From the NCBI RefSeq assembly GCF_029537485.1, contig NZ_JARPUS010000024.1:1-44910 (forward strand): a DNA stretch of 44,910 bases, read 5' to 3'. Position numbers and translations under genes: made by a program. The notes below the pieces were generated by a model. The model was not told where the DNA came from. It made no database searches and saw only the letters and a program-made list of their open reading frames with translations. Of this stretch, positions 24,009 through 32,339 are shown piece after piece; position 1 is the first letter of the stretch; each line of letters starts with the position of its first letter. The stretch is from Pseudomonas sp. GOM6. Lineage in GTDB: Bacteria > Pseudomonadota > Gammaproteobacteria > Pseudomonadales > Pseudomonadaceae.

Positions 24009-26201
24009 ATGAAAAAGCCTAACGAAGTGACTGTTGATATGTCCCGTCGCCGCCTCTTGCAGGGCAGCGGTATCGCCCTCGGTGGCTTGGTGTTGAGTAC
24101 CTGGCTACCGCCGCTGGTGGCCAAAAGCGCAGCCGCCGAGGCGGCTGCGGCAGGTCGGCTTGGTGATCACTCCGCGGAGGGTTACGGTGCCTTTGTCCGC
24201 GTTGGCCCCGATGGCGTGGTCACGGTGATCTCGCCGAAAATTGAAATGGGCCAGGGTGCGCAAACCGGTATTGCCATGATGGTCGCCGAGGAGCTGGAAG
24301 TGCCCCTGGATCAGGTAGTGATCCAGGAAGCGCCACCGAACTCGGCGCTGTATACCGACAGCCTGATGCAGTTTCAGGCCACCGGTGGTTCGACTTCTAC
24401 TCGTGTTACCTGGGAGCCGCTGCGTCGGGCGGGCGCTACGGCGCGCATCCTGTTGATCCAGGCGGCTGCTCTGCAATGGCGCGTCGCGCCGAGCCTGTGC
24501 CATGCGCAGAACGGCCAGGTGCTTGGCCCCAATGGCCTGCAGGCGGCCTATGGCGACTTGGTCGAGGCGGCTGCGACGCTGCCATTGCCCGACGCAGTGC
24601 CGCTGAAAACCCCCGAGCAGTTCAAGTTGCTGGGCACCCCCGCGCAGCGTCTGGATACGCCTGCGAAGGTCAACGGCAAGGCGCACTTTACCATCGACCT
24701 GCAAATCCCCGGCATGCTGGTGGCCTCCAGTATCACCTGTCCGGTGTATGGCGGGCGGCTGCTCAACGTTGATGACAGTCAGGCGCGACGAGTGCCTGGG
24801 GTGCGCGACATCGTGCGCCTGGACAATGCCGTGGCCGTCACTGCGAGCAACTTCTGGGCCTGTCAGCAGGCCATCAGGGCGCTGAAGATCGAGTGGGACC
24901 TCGGCCCACATGCCGCGATTGGTTCAGCGCAGTTGGACCAGGAGCTGCTCGCCGCCAGTAGCCGTGATGGCGTGGTCGCCAAGCGCAGCGGCGACATTGA
25001 GCAAGCCAAGCAGCAATCGGCCAGCCAGTTCGAAGCGGTTTACGAGCAGGCGCTGTTGTCCCATTCGCCGCTTGAACCCATGAGTTGTGTGGCCCATGTG
25101 CGCAAAGATGCCTGCGAGCTGTGGGTCGGCACCCAAGTACCGGTGTTTGCCCAGCAGACGGCCGCCCAAGTCACCGGGTTGCCCGTGGAAAAAATCCAGG
25201 TGCACAACCAATTGATCGGTGGCGCATTCGGCCGGCGTCTGGAGTTTGATTTCATCACCCAAGCGGTGGCCATCGCATGCCAGGTCGATTACCCGATCAA
25301 GCTGATCTGGAGCCGTGAGGAAGACATGACCCACGACCTCTACCGGCCGCTGTATGCCGACCGTATGCAGGCCGCCCTCGACGAGCAGGGACGGCCGCTG
25401 GGTTGGGAGCACCGCATCGCCGGCGCCTCGATTCTCGCCCGTTATGTCGGCAGCTTGCCGCCCAATGGCGTGGATAGTGATGCCGTGGAAGTGGCGGTAG
25501 ACCCCATCTACAGCCTGGCGCATTTGCAGGTTCGTTATATCCGCCAGGAGCCGAGCGTTGTGCCCGTGTCCTGGTGGCGCGGCGTGGGCCCGCTGCGCGG
25601 CACCTATGCCCTGGAGTGTTTTATTGATGAGCTGGCGCACAACGCCAAGGCCGACCCGGTTGCCTACCGCCTGGAACTGATGGCGGAGCAGCCGCGTGCC
25701 CAGGCGGTGCTGCGTTTGCTGGCCGAAAAGACTGACTGGAATAAGCCGTTGCCCGCAGGGCAAGGCCGTGGTGTGGCGGTCAGTGCGGTGTTCGGCAGCT
25801 ATGTGGCGACCCTGGTTGAACTGGAGATGCAGGGCGACTTGGGCATACGCATCAAGCGGCTGGTCAGTGTGGTGGATTGCGGCTTTGCGACTAACCCGAC
25901 CTCGGTTAAGGCGCAGATCGAGGGCGGCACGCTGTTCGGACTGTCCGCCTCGCTATTCAACGAAATCCTCATCGAAAACGGCCAGGTGCAGCAGACCAAC
26001 TTCCACAACTACCGGCAGCTGCGCATCAGCGAAGCGCCGGCGGTGGAGGTGCACCTGCTGCCTAGCTTGGAGGCGCCGGGTGGCGTCGGCGAGGCCGGTA
26101 CTGCGTTGATCGGTCCGGCCCTGGTCAACGCCCTGTTCGCCGCCTCGGGTCAGCGCATCCGTCGCCTGCCGCTGAGCCGCTTCGGCTACTACCCGGTTTA
26201 A
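24009..26201 (+). CDS. iorB: Molybdenum hydroxylase, molybdopterin-binding subunit (IorB-like)
   Basis: The 730-residue catalytic subunit of the xanthine-dehydrogenase superfamily, IorB/aldehyde oxidase type, probably with molybdopterin cytosine dinucleotide. A twin-arginine signal 'SRRRLLQGSGIALGG' (residues 12-26) followed by a hydrophobic stretch sends the complex to the periplasm. 'KIEMGQGAQTGIAMMVAEEL' is the first molybdenum-cofactor segment, 'GGAFGRRLEFDFITQ' a second, and 'GGVGEAGTALIGPALVNA' holds the catalytic glutamate (Glu695). Family members hydroxylate N-heterocycles or oxidise aldehydes to acids. The surrounding aldehyde and electrophile genes favour an aldehyde substrate, but this is inference. 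Electrons would pass to the cytochrome encoded next. Confidence 0.93.
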   Translation: MKKPNEVTVDMSRRRLLQGSGIALGGLVLSTWLPPLVAKSAAAEAAAAGRLGDHSAEGYGAFVRVGPDGVVTVISPKIEMGQGAQTGIAMMVAEELEVPLDQVVIQEAPPNSALYTDSLMQFQATGGSTSTRVTWEPLRRAGATARILLIQAAALQWRVAPSLCHAQNGQVLGPNGLQAAYGDLVEAAATLPLPDAVPLKTPEQFKLLGTPAQRLDTPAKVNGKAHFTIDLQIPGMLVASSITCPVYGGRLLNVDDSQARRVPGVRDIVRLDNAVAVTASNFWACQQAIRALKIEWDLGPHAAIGSAQLDQELLAASSRDGVVAKRSGDIEQAKQQSASQFEAVYEQALLSHSPLEPMSCVAHVRKDACELWVGTQVPVFAQQTAAQVTGLPVEKIQVHNQLIGGAFGRRLEFDFITQAVAIACQVDYPIKLIWSREEDMTHDLYRPLYADRMQAALDEQGRPLGWEHRIAGASILARYVGSLPPNGVDSDAVEVAVDPIYSLAHLQVRYIRQEPSVVPVSWWRGVGPLRGTYALECFIDELAHNAKADPVAYRLELMAEQPRAQAVLRLLAEKTDWNKPLPAGQGRGVAVSAVFGSYVATLVELEMQGDLGIRIKRLVSVVDCGFATNPTSVKAQIEGGTLFGLSASLFNEILIENGQVQQTNFHNYRQLRISEAPAVEVHLLPSLEAPGGVGEAGTALIGPALVNALFAASGQRIRRLPLSRFGYYPV

Positions 26202-26211
26202 GGAGCACTTG

Positions 26212-27432
26212 ATGAAATTAATAAGCAACCTACTGACGCTCGCCAGCGCGGCTCTGCTGGCGCAAGCGGCCTATGCGCAAGAGGACTTGCTGGCTAAGGG
26301 CGAATACCTGACGCGCGCTGCCAACTGTGTGGCTTGCCATACCGTGTCTGGCGGTCAACCCTTCGCCGGTGGTGTTGAGTTCAAGCTGCCGTTCGGCTCG
26401 CTGTTTTCGCCCAACATTACCCCGGACACGCAAACCGGCATCGGTGCATGGACGGATGACGAGTTCGTCAGTGCGCTGCAGACCGGCATTGGCCGTGACG
26501 GCAAGCACTACTACCCGGCGTTTCCCTATACCTCCTACAGCAAGATGTCGCGCGATGACATCCTCGCGATCAAGGGTTATCTCGATAGCCTGGAACCGGT
26601 CGAGCAAGCACCGCGCGAAAACCACATCGGCTTCCCGTTCAATCAGCGCTGGGGCATGGTTTTCTGGAATTTGCTGTTCCTTAACGATGAGCCATTTCAG
26701 GCGGACAGCCAGCGCTCTGCTGAGTGGAATCGCGGCAAATACCTCGTCGAAGGGCCGGGTCACTGCGGCGAATGCCATTCACCGCGCAACCTGTTTCAGG
26801 CTGTCAGCAGCGAGCGCTCGCTGGCCGGTAACCTGATCCAGGGTTGGAACGCCTACAACATCAGTGCCGACCCCGTGCACGGCATTGGTGCCTGGCCCAC
26901 GGACGTGCTAGCTGGCTATTTGAAGGATGGCGCAGCGCCAGGCCTGGGTTTGTCTTCAGGGCCCATGGCGGAGGTGGTGGAAAACAGCTTGCGCCACCTG
27001 ACTGACGCTGACCGTCAGGCGATTGCAGTGTTCCTCAAGGACTCGCCACCGCGCAGTGAAGGCGTGCCTCGCCCGCAGCAGGTCACGCTTGCAGAACCGG
27101 GCAGCGGCAGTGCACTCGGTAACAAGCTGTTCGCCGAAGCCTGCGCCAGTTGCCACCGCTGGGACGGCACGGGCAACCAGAGCCAGACGGCCATGCTGCT
27201 GGGCTTGAAGACGGTCAACGATCCGGCCGCCAGCAACTTGCTCGGCATTCTGTTGAGTGGCCACGGCGCCGCCGACGCCCCAGTGAATCGGCGTATGCCA
27301 TCGTTCGGCAACATTTATACCGATCAAGAGTTGGCCGCGTTGAGCAGCTTTATGTTGCAGCGTTTCGGCGAGAGTGGTGCGCAGGTTTCGGTGCCGGCTG
27401 TGGCTAAGCGCCGGACCGAGTCCCTGCATTGA
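26212..27432 (+). CDS. Triheme c-type cytochrome, electron acceptor of the molybdenum hydroxylase
   Basis: A 406-residue exported cytochrome with a signal peptide (cleavage after AYA, residue 22) and three CxxCH haem sites at 39-43, 185-189 and 311-315. This is the alcohol/aldehyde-dehydrogenase cytochrome subunit arrangement (AdhB-like). It would relay electrons from IorAB to the respiratory chain (ubiquinone or a terminal oxidase). The ATG at 26212 lies 10 bp after iorB with a perfect AGGAG at 6-nt spacing; a TTG one codon earlier is less likely. No C-terminal anchor is evident. Confidence 0.92.
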   Translation: MKLISNLLTLASAALLAQAAYAQEDLLAKGEYLTRAANCVACHTVSGGQPFAGGVEFKLPFGSLFSPNITPDTQTGIGAWTDDEFVSALQTGIGRDGKHYYPAFPYTSYSKMSRDDILAIKGYLDSLEPVEQAPRENHIGFPFNQRWGMVFWNLLFLNDEPFQADSQRSAEWNRGKYLVEGPGHCGECHSPRNLFQAVSSERSLAGNLIQGWNAYNISADPVHGIGAWPTDVLAGYLKDGAAPGLGLSSGPMAEVVENSLRHLTDADRQAIAVFLKDSPPRSEGVPRPQQVTLAEPGSGSALGNKLFAEACASCHRWDGTGNQSQTAMLLGLKTVNDPAASNLLGILLSGHGAADAPVNRRMPSFGNIYTDQELAALSSFMLQRFGESGAQVSVPAVAKRRTESLH

Positions 27433-27445
27433 GCGGAGGTTCTGC

Positions 27446-28654
27446 ATGTCGGGCCTGAACACATTGCTGGATGCGCTCCTGGCCGAGCGCGAGGCTGGCC
27501 GCGAAGCGGTGCTTGCGACTGTAGTCAAGGTCGAAGGTTCGGCGTATCGGCGGCCCGGTGCGCGCATGCTGGTGTCGCGCTTCGGCCGGCCCGAGGGCAC
27601 CATCAGTGGCGGCTGCCTGGAGGCGGAAGTGGCGAAAAAGGCTTGGTGGCTGACCGAAGCCGGGCCGGCGCTGCGCAGCTACAGCACCGCAGAGGCGGAT
27701 GACGCCAGCGAGGAAGCGCTGAGCTTCGGCCTGGGCTGTAACGGCAAGGTTCACGTGCTGTTCGAGCGCCTGCCGGCCGGCCCTTGCGCCTTGGTCGATG
27801 CTTTGCTCAGCGTGCGCGACCGCCAGCAGCCTGCGGCCATCGCCACGGTAATCGCCAGCTCGGGCGCGGCTGCGCCACGCTTAGGCGAGCGGTTGTGCTT
27901 GATGCCTGGGCAGGAGGCCGCGGGCGAGTTGCTGCGCTCGGTGCTGGTTGAGCAAATCAGCGCCGACCTGCAGCAGACCTTGCTGCGCGGCAAGTCATCC
28001 CGTGGTCTCTACCCGAATGGTCTCGGCGAAGTGGAAGTGCTTCTGGAGTACTTGCCGCCGGTGCGGCGTCTGGTGATCTTCGGCGCGGGCCATGATGCCC
28101 AGCCGCTGGTGCGCATGGCCAAGCTGTTGGGTTGGCATGTGACGGTGATCGACGGCCGGGCGCACTTTGCCCGGGCCGAGCGTTTTGCCGAGGCTGACCA
28201 GGTGCTGGTCGGCGATGTAGAGCAGCCTTTCGATTACCACGAGCTGGTGCGCGGGGCTGCGGTGGCGGTGATGACCCACAGCCTGGTGCAAGACGCGCAT
28301 TGGCTAAAGGGTGTGTTGCACAGTGAACCCTGCTATGTCGGTCAGTTGGGGCCGCGTGAGCGCACCGAGCGCTTGTTGGCCGGCATCCACGAACAATTGG
28401 CTAAACCACAGGACGAGCTGCCGGGGCTGGAATGTTTGCATTATCCGATCGGCCTGGACCTGGGTGGCGACACCCCGGAAAGCGTGGCCATGGCGGTGCT
28501 GGCGGAAATTCAGGCAGTGCTCAACGGCCGCAATGGCGGCAGCCTGCGCTTCAGATCTGCGAGCATCCATGACAGCGACCCTGTGCTAATGGCTGGCCGG
28601 GATCAAACGGATGTTGCGGCAGAAGGTTGTCGGCTGGTGGCCGTGCAGCGTTAA
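27446..28654 (+). CDS. XdhC-family molybdenum cofactor insertion chaperone
   Basis: A 402-residue XdhC/CoxI-type protein that binds molybdenum cofactor, promotes its sulfuration and delivers it to the hydroxylase. The N-terminal XdhC domain has 'VEGSAYRRPGARMLV' and the signature 'GTISGGCLEAEV' (around residues 51-62). The C-terminal domain is a Rossmann fold, 'RLVIFGAGHDAQPLVRMAKLLGWHVTVID', ending in 'YPIGLDLGGDTPESVAMAVLAEI'. The gene is 13 bp after the cytochrome with a GGAGG RBS. It should be specific for the hydroxylase encoded in the same operon. Confidence 0.92.
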   Translation: MSGLNTLLDALLAEREAGREAVLATVVKVEGSAYRRPGARMLVSRFGRPEGTISGGCLEAEVAKKAWWLTEAGPALRSYSTAEADDASEEALSFGLGCNGKVHVLFERLPAGPCALVDALLSVRDRQQPAAIATVIASSGAAAPRLGERLCLMPGQEAAGELLRSVLVEQISADLQQTLLRGKSSRGLYPNGLGEVEVLLEYLPPVRRLVIFGAGHDAQPLVRMAKLLGWHVTVIDGRAHFARAERFAEADQVLVGDVEQPFDYHELVRGAAVAVMTHSLVQDAHWLKGVLHSEPCYVGQLGPRERTERLLAGIHEQLAKPQDELPGLECLHYPIGLDLGGDTPESVAMAVLAEIQAVLNGRNGGSLRFRSASIHDSDPVLMAGRDQTDVAAEGCRLVAVQR

Positions 28655-28682
28655 CAATTTATCAACCGAGGAACCCATCAGC

Positions 28683-29021
28683 ATGAGTCAAGCCATACGC
28701 GTTGTAGCGATACTGATAGCCAAGGCTGGCAAAGAGTCGCAGGTCGAGCAGATTCTGCGCGCCTGTGTGCAACCATCGCGCGCCGAAGACGGCTGCCTGT
28801 CTTACGTCCTGAATCGCTGTATTGAACAGGCCGGGCGTTTTGTCTTCGTCGAGCGCTGGGCCAGCCATGAGGCGATAGCGCGCCATCGGCAGATGCCACA
28901 TTACACGGCCATGGCCAATGCCTTGGGCGAGCTGCTAAGCGATCGTCAGGTTTATGTGCTTGAAGCGCTGGCGGAGGACATCGAACCCGCCATTGATCCC
29001 CGTACGGGCGTTGTCGAGTGA
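28683..29021 (+). CDS. ABM-family (YgiN-like) putative quinol monooxygenase
   Basis: A 112-residue protein with the antibiotic-biosynthesis-monooxygenase ferredoxin-like fold. 'EDGCLSYVLNR' and 'FVFVERWASHEAIARHRQMPHY' are the paired motifs of YgiN-type proteins, some of which oxidise quinols or polyaromatics without cofactors. Its role in a molybdenum hydroxylase operon is not obvious; it may handle an aromatic product or a quinone. It overlaps the following moaA by 4 bp (GTGA), so it is clearly part of the operon. RBS is GAGGAA. Confidence 0.82.
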   Translation: MSQAIRVVAILIAKAGKESQVEQILRACVQPSRAEDGCLSYVLNRCIEQAGRFVFVERWASHEAIARHRQMPHYTAMANALGELLSDRQVYVLEALAEDIEPAIDPRTGVVE

Positions 29022-29986
29022 TAGTTGATCGACATGGTCGGCGTTTTCGCAAACTTCGTCTGAGTCTGACTGCCGCATGCAATTACGCCTGCACCTACTG
29101 TGTGGCCGATGGCCGTCGCTTGGTGGCCGCACGCGATGAGCTGACGTCCGCGTCGATGCTGCGTGCCGTCGAGTTGCTCAGGGATGTTGCCGGGGTTGAG
29201 GAACTGCGCATTACCGGCGGCGAGCCGCTGCTGAGTGACCGGCTGGAGCCCTTTCTGCAGGGCGTAGGTAAGCTGGCGTTGCAGGACATTAGCCTGACCA
29301 CCAATGGCCAGTTGCTGGCCGGCAAACTGCCGTTATTGCGCAGCGCCGGCATCCAGCGGCTCAATGTGTCCCTCGATACGCTCGACCCGAGTGCCTTCCG
29401 CACGATCGCCAAGGGCGGCGACCTGCAGACGGTGCTCAACGGCATTGAGCAGGCGCGCCGAGCCGGCATGAGCATCAAGATCAACATGGTGCCGATGCGT
29501 GGTAGCAACCTCGATCAAGTTTTGCCCATGTTGGCGTTCTGCCTTCAGCAGGGCTACGAATTGCGTTTTATCGAACTTATGCGCATGGGCCATCTGGCCC
29601 AGAATGCAGAGGCTTTTCGTACCCAGTTCGTCGGCCAGCGCGAGCTGCTGGAGCTTATCGGCGAGCGTTATGCCTTCACCCAGGCTGAGGCGCCGGTAGA
29701 CTCCACCGCGCTGCGTTATAGCGTTGGCGAGCGCGGGGCGTTCGGCATCATTGCCAACGAAAGCGCGCCCTTTTGCCGGAGCTGCAGCCGTCTGCGCCTG
29801 TCGTCTACCGGCAGTTTATACGGATGTCTGTCATCCAATCGCGGGCACTTTATGGGCACGCTGTTGGATCTGCCGACTGAGCAGGCACAGCCGCAGCTCA
29901 CCGCGTTGCTCGGCCGTGCGCTGGCGGACAAGCAGGACGCTACGTTTACCGGCAGCGCGCTGATTATGAAATCGGTGGGTGGCTGA
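29018..29986 (+). CDS. moaA: MoaA-type GTP 3',8-cyclase dedicated to the molybdenum hydroxylase operon
   Basis: A 322-residue radical-SAM enzyme for the first step of molybdenum cofactor synthesis. The SAM cluster is Cys21-x3-Cys25-x2-Cys28. The second GTP-binding cluster is Cys253-x2-Cys256-x13-Cys270, the exact MoaA spacing. The arginines equivalent to S. aureus MoaA Arg17, Arg266 and Arg268 ('KLRLS', 'SRLRLSS') are present, as is the C-terminal Gly-Gly. It is therefore expected to be active. The start is GTG at 29018, overlapping the previous stop. The loop after the third Cys differs from housekeeping MoaA ('YCVADG' instead of 'YCMP'), so it is a divergent paralogue. Its last 23 bp overlap mocA on the other strand. 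Confidence 0.88.
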   Translation: MIVDRHGRRFRKLRLSLTAACNYACTYCVADGRRLVAARDELTSASMLRAVELLRDVAGVEELRITGGEPLLSDRLEPFLQGVGKLALQDISLTTNGQLLAGKLPLLRSAGIQRLNVSLDTLDPSAFRTIAKGGDLQTVLNGIEQARRAGMSIKINMVPMRGSNLDQVLPMLAFCLQQGYELRFIELMRMGHLAQNAEAFRTQFVGQRELLELIGERYAFTQAEAPVDSTALRYSVGERGAFGIIANESAPFCRSCSRLRLSSTGSLYGCLSSNRGHFMGTLLDLPTEQAQPQLTALLGRALADKQDATFTGSALIMKSVGG

Positions 29987-30563
29987 GGTCGTCCGGCCTG
30001 TCGACGTCCCGCAGAATGCCGTGGTCATCGAGCGTCACGGCAATCACCTGTTGCGCATGGCTGGCGATCAAGCCCCTGGCCCCATTCTCGCCTTGCAGTT
30101 GCATCAGCTCCGGCCAGAAGCGCCGGCCGAACAACACCGGGTGGCCGCGCTGACCCTCGCAGTAAGCCACGACGATATGTTCAGCGTCGGCCTGCGCTCG
30201 CAGTTGCCGCAGGGTGGCGGCAGAAATCCACGGCATATCTCCAAGCAGCACCGCCACCGCAGTGGCCTGCGAGTGTGCCAGGCTCTGGATGCCGGCAGCC
30301 AGGCTTGAGCCCATGCCCTGTTTGGCGTGGGCCGCACGTACCAGCTGAACGCCAGGCGGTATAGCCAGGGCCTGGGCATCGTCCTCGGCTTTTAGCACGA
30401 CTCGAACATCGCTGAAGGCTTCTTGCGTGCGCAGCACTGTTGCGCGTAGCAGGCTGTTGCCGTCGGCCAGCTTGGCGCAGCGTTTGTCGCTGCCGAAGCG
30501 CTGCCCGGTGCCGGCGGCGAGTACCAGGCCAATACACTCAGGGTTGCGGCGCGGTTCTGTCAT
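29964..30563 (-). CDS. mocA: MocA-type molybdenum cofactor cytidylyltransferase
   Basis: A 199-residue nucleotidyltransferase of the MobA/MocA group. It has the N-terminal 'LVLAAGTGQRFGSDKR' loop (residues 13-28), the metal-binding 'LLGDMPW' and 'GHPVLFGRRFWPEL'. MocA converts molybdopterin to the cytosine dinucleotide form used by aldehyde oxidases and IorB-type hydroxylases, which fits the adjacent operon better than MobA. It is convergent with moaA and overlaps its 3' end by 23 bp, so the two mRNAs are complementary there. The MocA-versus-MobA choice is based on context and on 'GHPVLF'. Confidence 0.85.
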   Translation of the reverse strand: MTEPRRNPECIGLVLAAGTGQRFGSDKRCAKLADGNSLLRATVLRTQEAFSDVRVVLKAEDDAQALAIPPGVQLVRAAHAKQGMGSSLAAGIQSLAHSQATAVAVLLGDMPWISAATLRQLRAQADAEHIVVAYCEGQRGHPVLFGRRFWPELMQLQGENGARGLIASHAQQVIAVTLDDHGILRDVDRPDDLSHPPIS

Positions 30564-30845
30564 GTTGAAAATCTATGTTGCCCCCGAAAGAAGGTTGGCC
30601 GTAGAAGAGCACTTGAAGGGCTTCGCGTCCTCTCTGGAGTGTGCTGTCGTTTGCGTGTACAGCCCCTGGTTTCAGCGTTATCAAGTGGCAGTTTTGCTAT
30701 AGGAGCGTTTTTTCCGCGCACCGCATCACTGGTAATGCTGTTCGATCACTCGAAGCTTCGGATGATCTGATCGTTATTTGGTCAGATTGCTGTTTTTGAC
30801 ATCGGCAAAGACTGAAATCAGTCAGAAATACAAGGGTGTGCAGCC

Positions 30846-31151
30846 CTAGATTCTTTCTTGCAGCGCCTTGAAGAAGGCATCGATATTCTCATCGTGGCGT
30901 TTGTAGTAGGTCCAGGGGCCGATCCGCTGCGATGTCACCAATTGCGCGCGCTGTAGAGCTGCGAGATAAAGCGATGTCGTTGACTGCGAGAGGCCCGTGC
31001 GTTCCTGGATGATACTGACGCACACACCTACCGTCTCTGGATCTACCTCCTGCTCGGGAAAGTTTGTCCTGGGATCCTTGAGCCAATTAAGGATGGCTAG
31101 GCGCATCGGGTTCGCCAATGCTTTAAGGGCTTCGTTGACATCAATGGTCAT
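30846..31151 (-). CDS. ArsR-family winged-helix repressor
   Basis: A 101-residue ArsR/SmtB-fold regulator: 'ALKALANPMRLAILNWLKDP' (helix 1-2), 'GVCVSIIQERTGLSQSTTSLYLAALQRAQLVTSQRIGPWTYYKR' (recognition helix and wing). It lacks the ELCVCDL metal-binding motif; its single Cys44 in 'GVCVSI' could sense redox state or electrophiles. It is encoded downstream of the ene-reductase and luciferase-like genes on the same strand, and an AT-rich palindrome upstream (31177) resembles one before the ene-reductase, suggesting it controls them. The 282 bp to its left (30564-30845) hold only a 46-codon frame without support. Confidence 0.85.
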   Translation of the reverse strand: MTIDVNEALKALANPMRLAILNWLKDPRTNFPEQEVDPETVGVCVSIIQERTGLSQSTTSLYLAALQRAQLVTSQRIGPWTYYKRHDENIDAFFKALQERI

Positions 31152-31176
31152 AGATTTTTCTATACCTATTTTTTGC

Positions 31177-31190
31177 GATATTTAGATATT
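31177..31190. promoter_or_regulatory. AT-rich palindrome upstream of the arsR-type gene
   Basis: Read on the minus strand it is AATATCTAAATATC, lying 26 bp before the start codon. The core ATATCTAAA recurs upstream of the ene-reductase at 33478. It is a candidate ArsR-type operator; being AT-rich it could also be a promoter element. Confidence 0.4.
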
Positions 31191-31289
31191 TTCCTAGTTC
31201 GCGTAGAAAATTGGAAGGCGTCTCCGTGACCTCTGCGCGCCCGCCTGTCAAAAAGACTGGCTGCTCTGGACTGAAATCCTATTGCCCTA

Positions 31290-32273
31290 TCAGGTCGGGC
31301 TATCGGACGTCTGTGTGTCGAAGTGCGGGATGATGTGCTTGCCAAGTTCCTCGATAACCTCTGCTGCGGGGCGTTTACCGTACTTGAGGTTCAGGATGAC
31401 GTGGTTCACACCGATTTCCTCAAGCGTATCCAGTAAGGCCCGAAGGTGGTCACGTCCCAGGCGGAATCCAAGATGGATATGCGAGGGCGGCGTGGACGGG
31501 TGTTCGTCAAGGTCGATATAAAGCGACTGCAAGAACGGCTTGTAGGTGGGACCACACTGTTTCAATATTTCCTGTCGCCAATCCTCCACGATCAGTCGCT
31601 GTATTTTCGGTGGGCGTGGATAGTTGATCCATCCATGGCTTTCGCGCGCGATCCAATCGAGCGACTGGCGGCTGTGTCCGGTTACAAATAGCGGTATTTC
31701 ACGGGTCGTGGGTTTGGGAATGAGATCGGCCCCCAACAACTCGCCTCCACTCCAGCGAATGGGCTCGAAGTGTGTTCGATGAGCTTGACGTATCACCTCG
31801 CAGTTTTCTTGAAAGGTCTCGCCACGCTTTTCGGGATCGATGCTGAATGCGGGAAACTCCACGGGACGATCGCCAGAGGCTACTCCCAGGAGCAAGCGAC
31901 CTCCGCTCAACTGATCAATGCTTGCTGCGGCCTTTGCCGTGTGCAGGGGATTACGCAGTGTAAGGGCGATGGAGGCCGTGCCTAATGCGATTTTTGTTGT
32001 ATGGGCGGCCATATATCCCATGTACACCCAAGGGTCGAAAACCTGGCCGACATCGCCGAAGCTTGGGTCCCTGAGTGGGACGTCGCGAAACCAAAGCGCC
32101 GAAAAACCAAGCGCCTCTGCACGTTTGGCCAGCGCTACCTGATCTAGCATGCTCGGTGTATCACCTTCGAAAGCCTCCAGGGGAAAGAACAGCCCAAGGC
32201 TTAGATGACCCTGCCTGAAGGTTCGTTTGAATCCCCTATGCTCTTGGTAGGGGATCGTGCTCGGTTGGTACAT
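31290..32273 (-). CDS. Luciferase-like (LLM class) flavin oxidoreductase
   Basis: A 327-residue TIM-barrel protein of the bacterial luciferase-like monooxygenase superfamily, FMN- or F420-dependent in other members. Marks are 'LSLGLFFPLEAFEG', 'RAEALGFSALWFRDVPL', 'IALGTASIALTLRNPLHTAKAAASIDQLSGGRLLLGVASGD' and 'IPLFVTGHSRQSLDWIARE'. The substrate is unknown. In this setting a flavin-dependent oxidation or reduction of a xenobiotic is plausible. The RBS is GAGGAAG. It lies 66 bp downstream of the ene-reductase gene, separated by a hairpin terminator at 32302. Confidence 0.87.
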   Translation of the reverse strand: MYQPSTIPYQEHRGFKRTFRQGHLSLGLFFPLEAFEGDTPSMLDQVALAKRAEALGFSALWFRDVPLRDPSFGDVGQVFDPWVYMGYMAAHTTKIALGTASIALTLRNPLHTAKAAASIDQLSGGRLLLGVASGDRPVEFPAFSIDPEKRGETFQENCEVIRQAHRTHFEPIRWSGGELLGADLIPKPTTREIPLFVTGHSRQSLDWIARESHGWINYPRPPKIQRLIVEDWRQEILKQCGPTYKPFLQSLYIDLDEHPSTPPSHIHLGFRLGRDHLRALLDTLEEIGVNHVILNLKYGKRPAAEVIEELGKHIIPHFDTQTSDSPT

Positions 32274-32301
32274 GCTTAACTTCCTCGGTCAGCAAACGCA
32301 A

Positions 32302-32331
32302 AGCCACGCCCCTGAGTTATGGGGCGTGGCT
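32302..32331 (-). terminator. Hairpin between the ene-reductase and LLM genes
   Basis: A perfect 11-bp stem AGCCACGCCCC/GGGGCGTGGCT with an 8-nt loop lies just after the ene-reductase stop on the minus strand. The following T-rich stretch is interrupted, so termination may be partial. Confidence 0.7.
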
Positions 32332-32339
32332 CTGAGCGT

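Noticed and set aside
30564..30704. 46-codon plus-strand ORF just outside mocA
   Set aside because: It has an ATG but no Shine-Dalgarno or recognisable pattern, and it lies in the probable mocA promoter region. Too weak to list as a gene.
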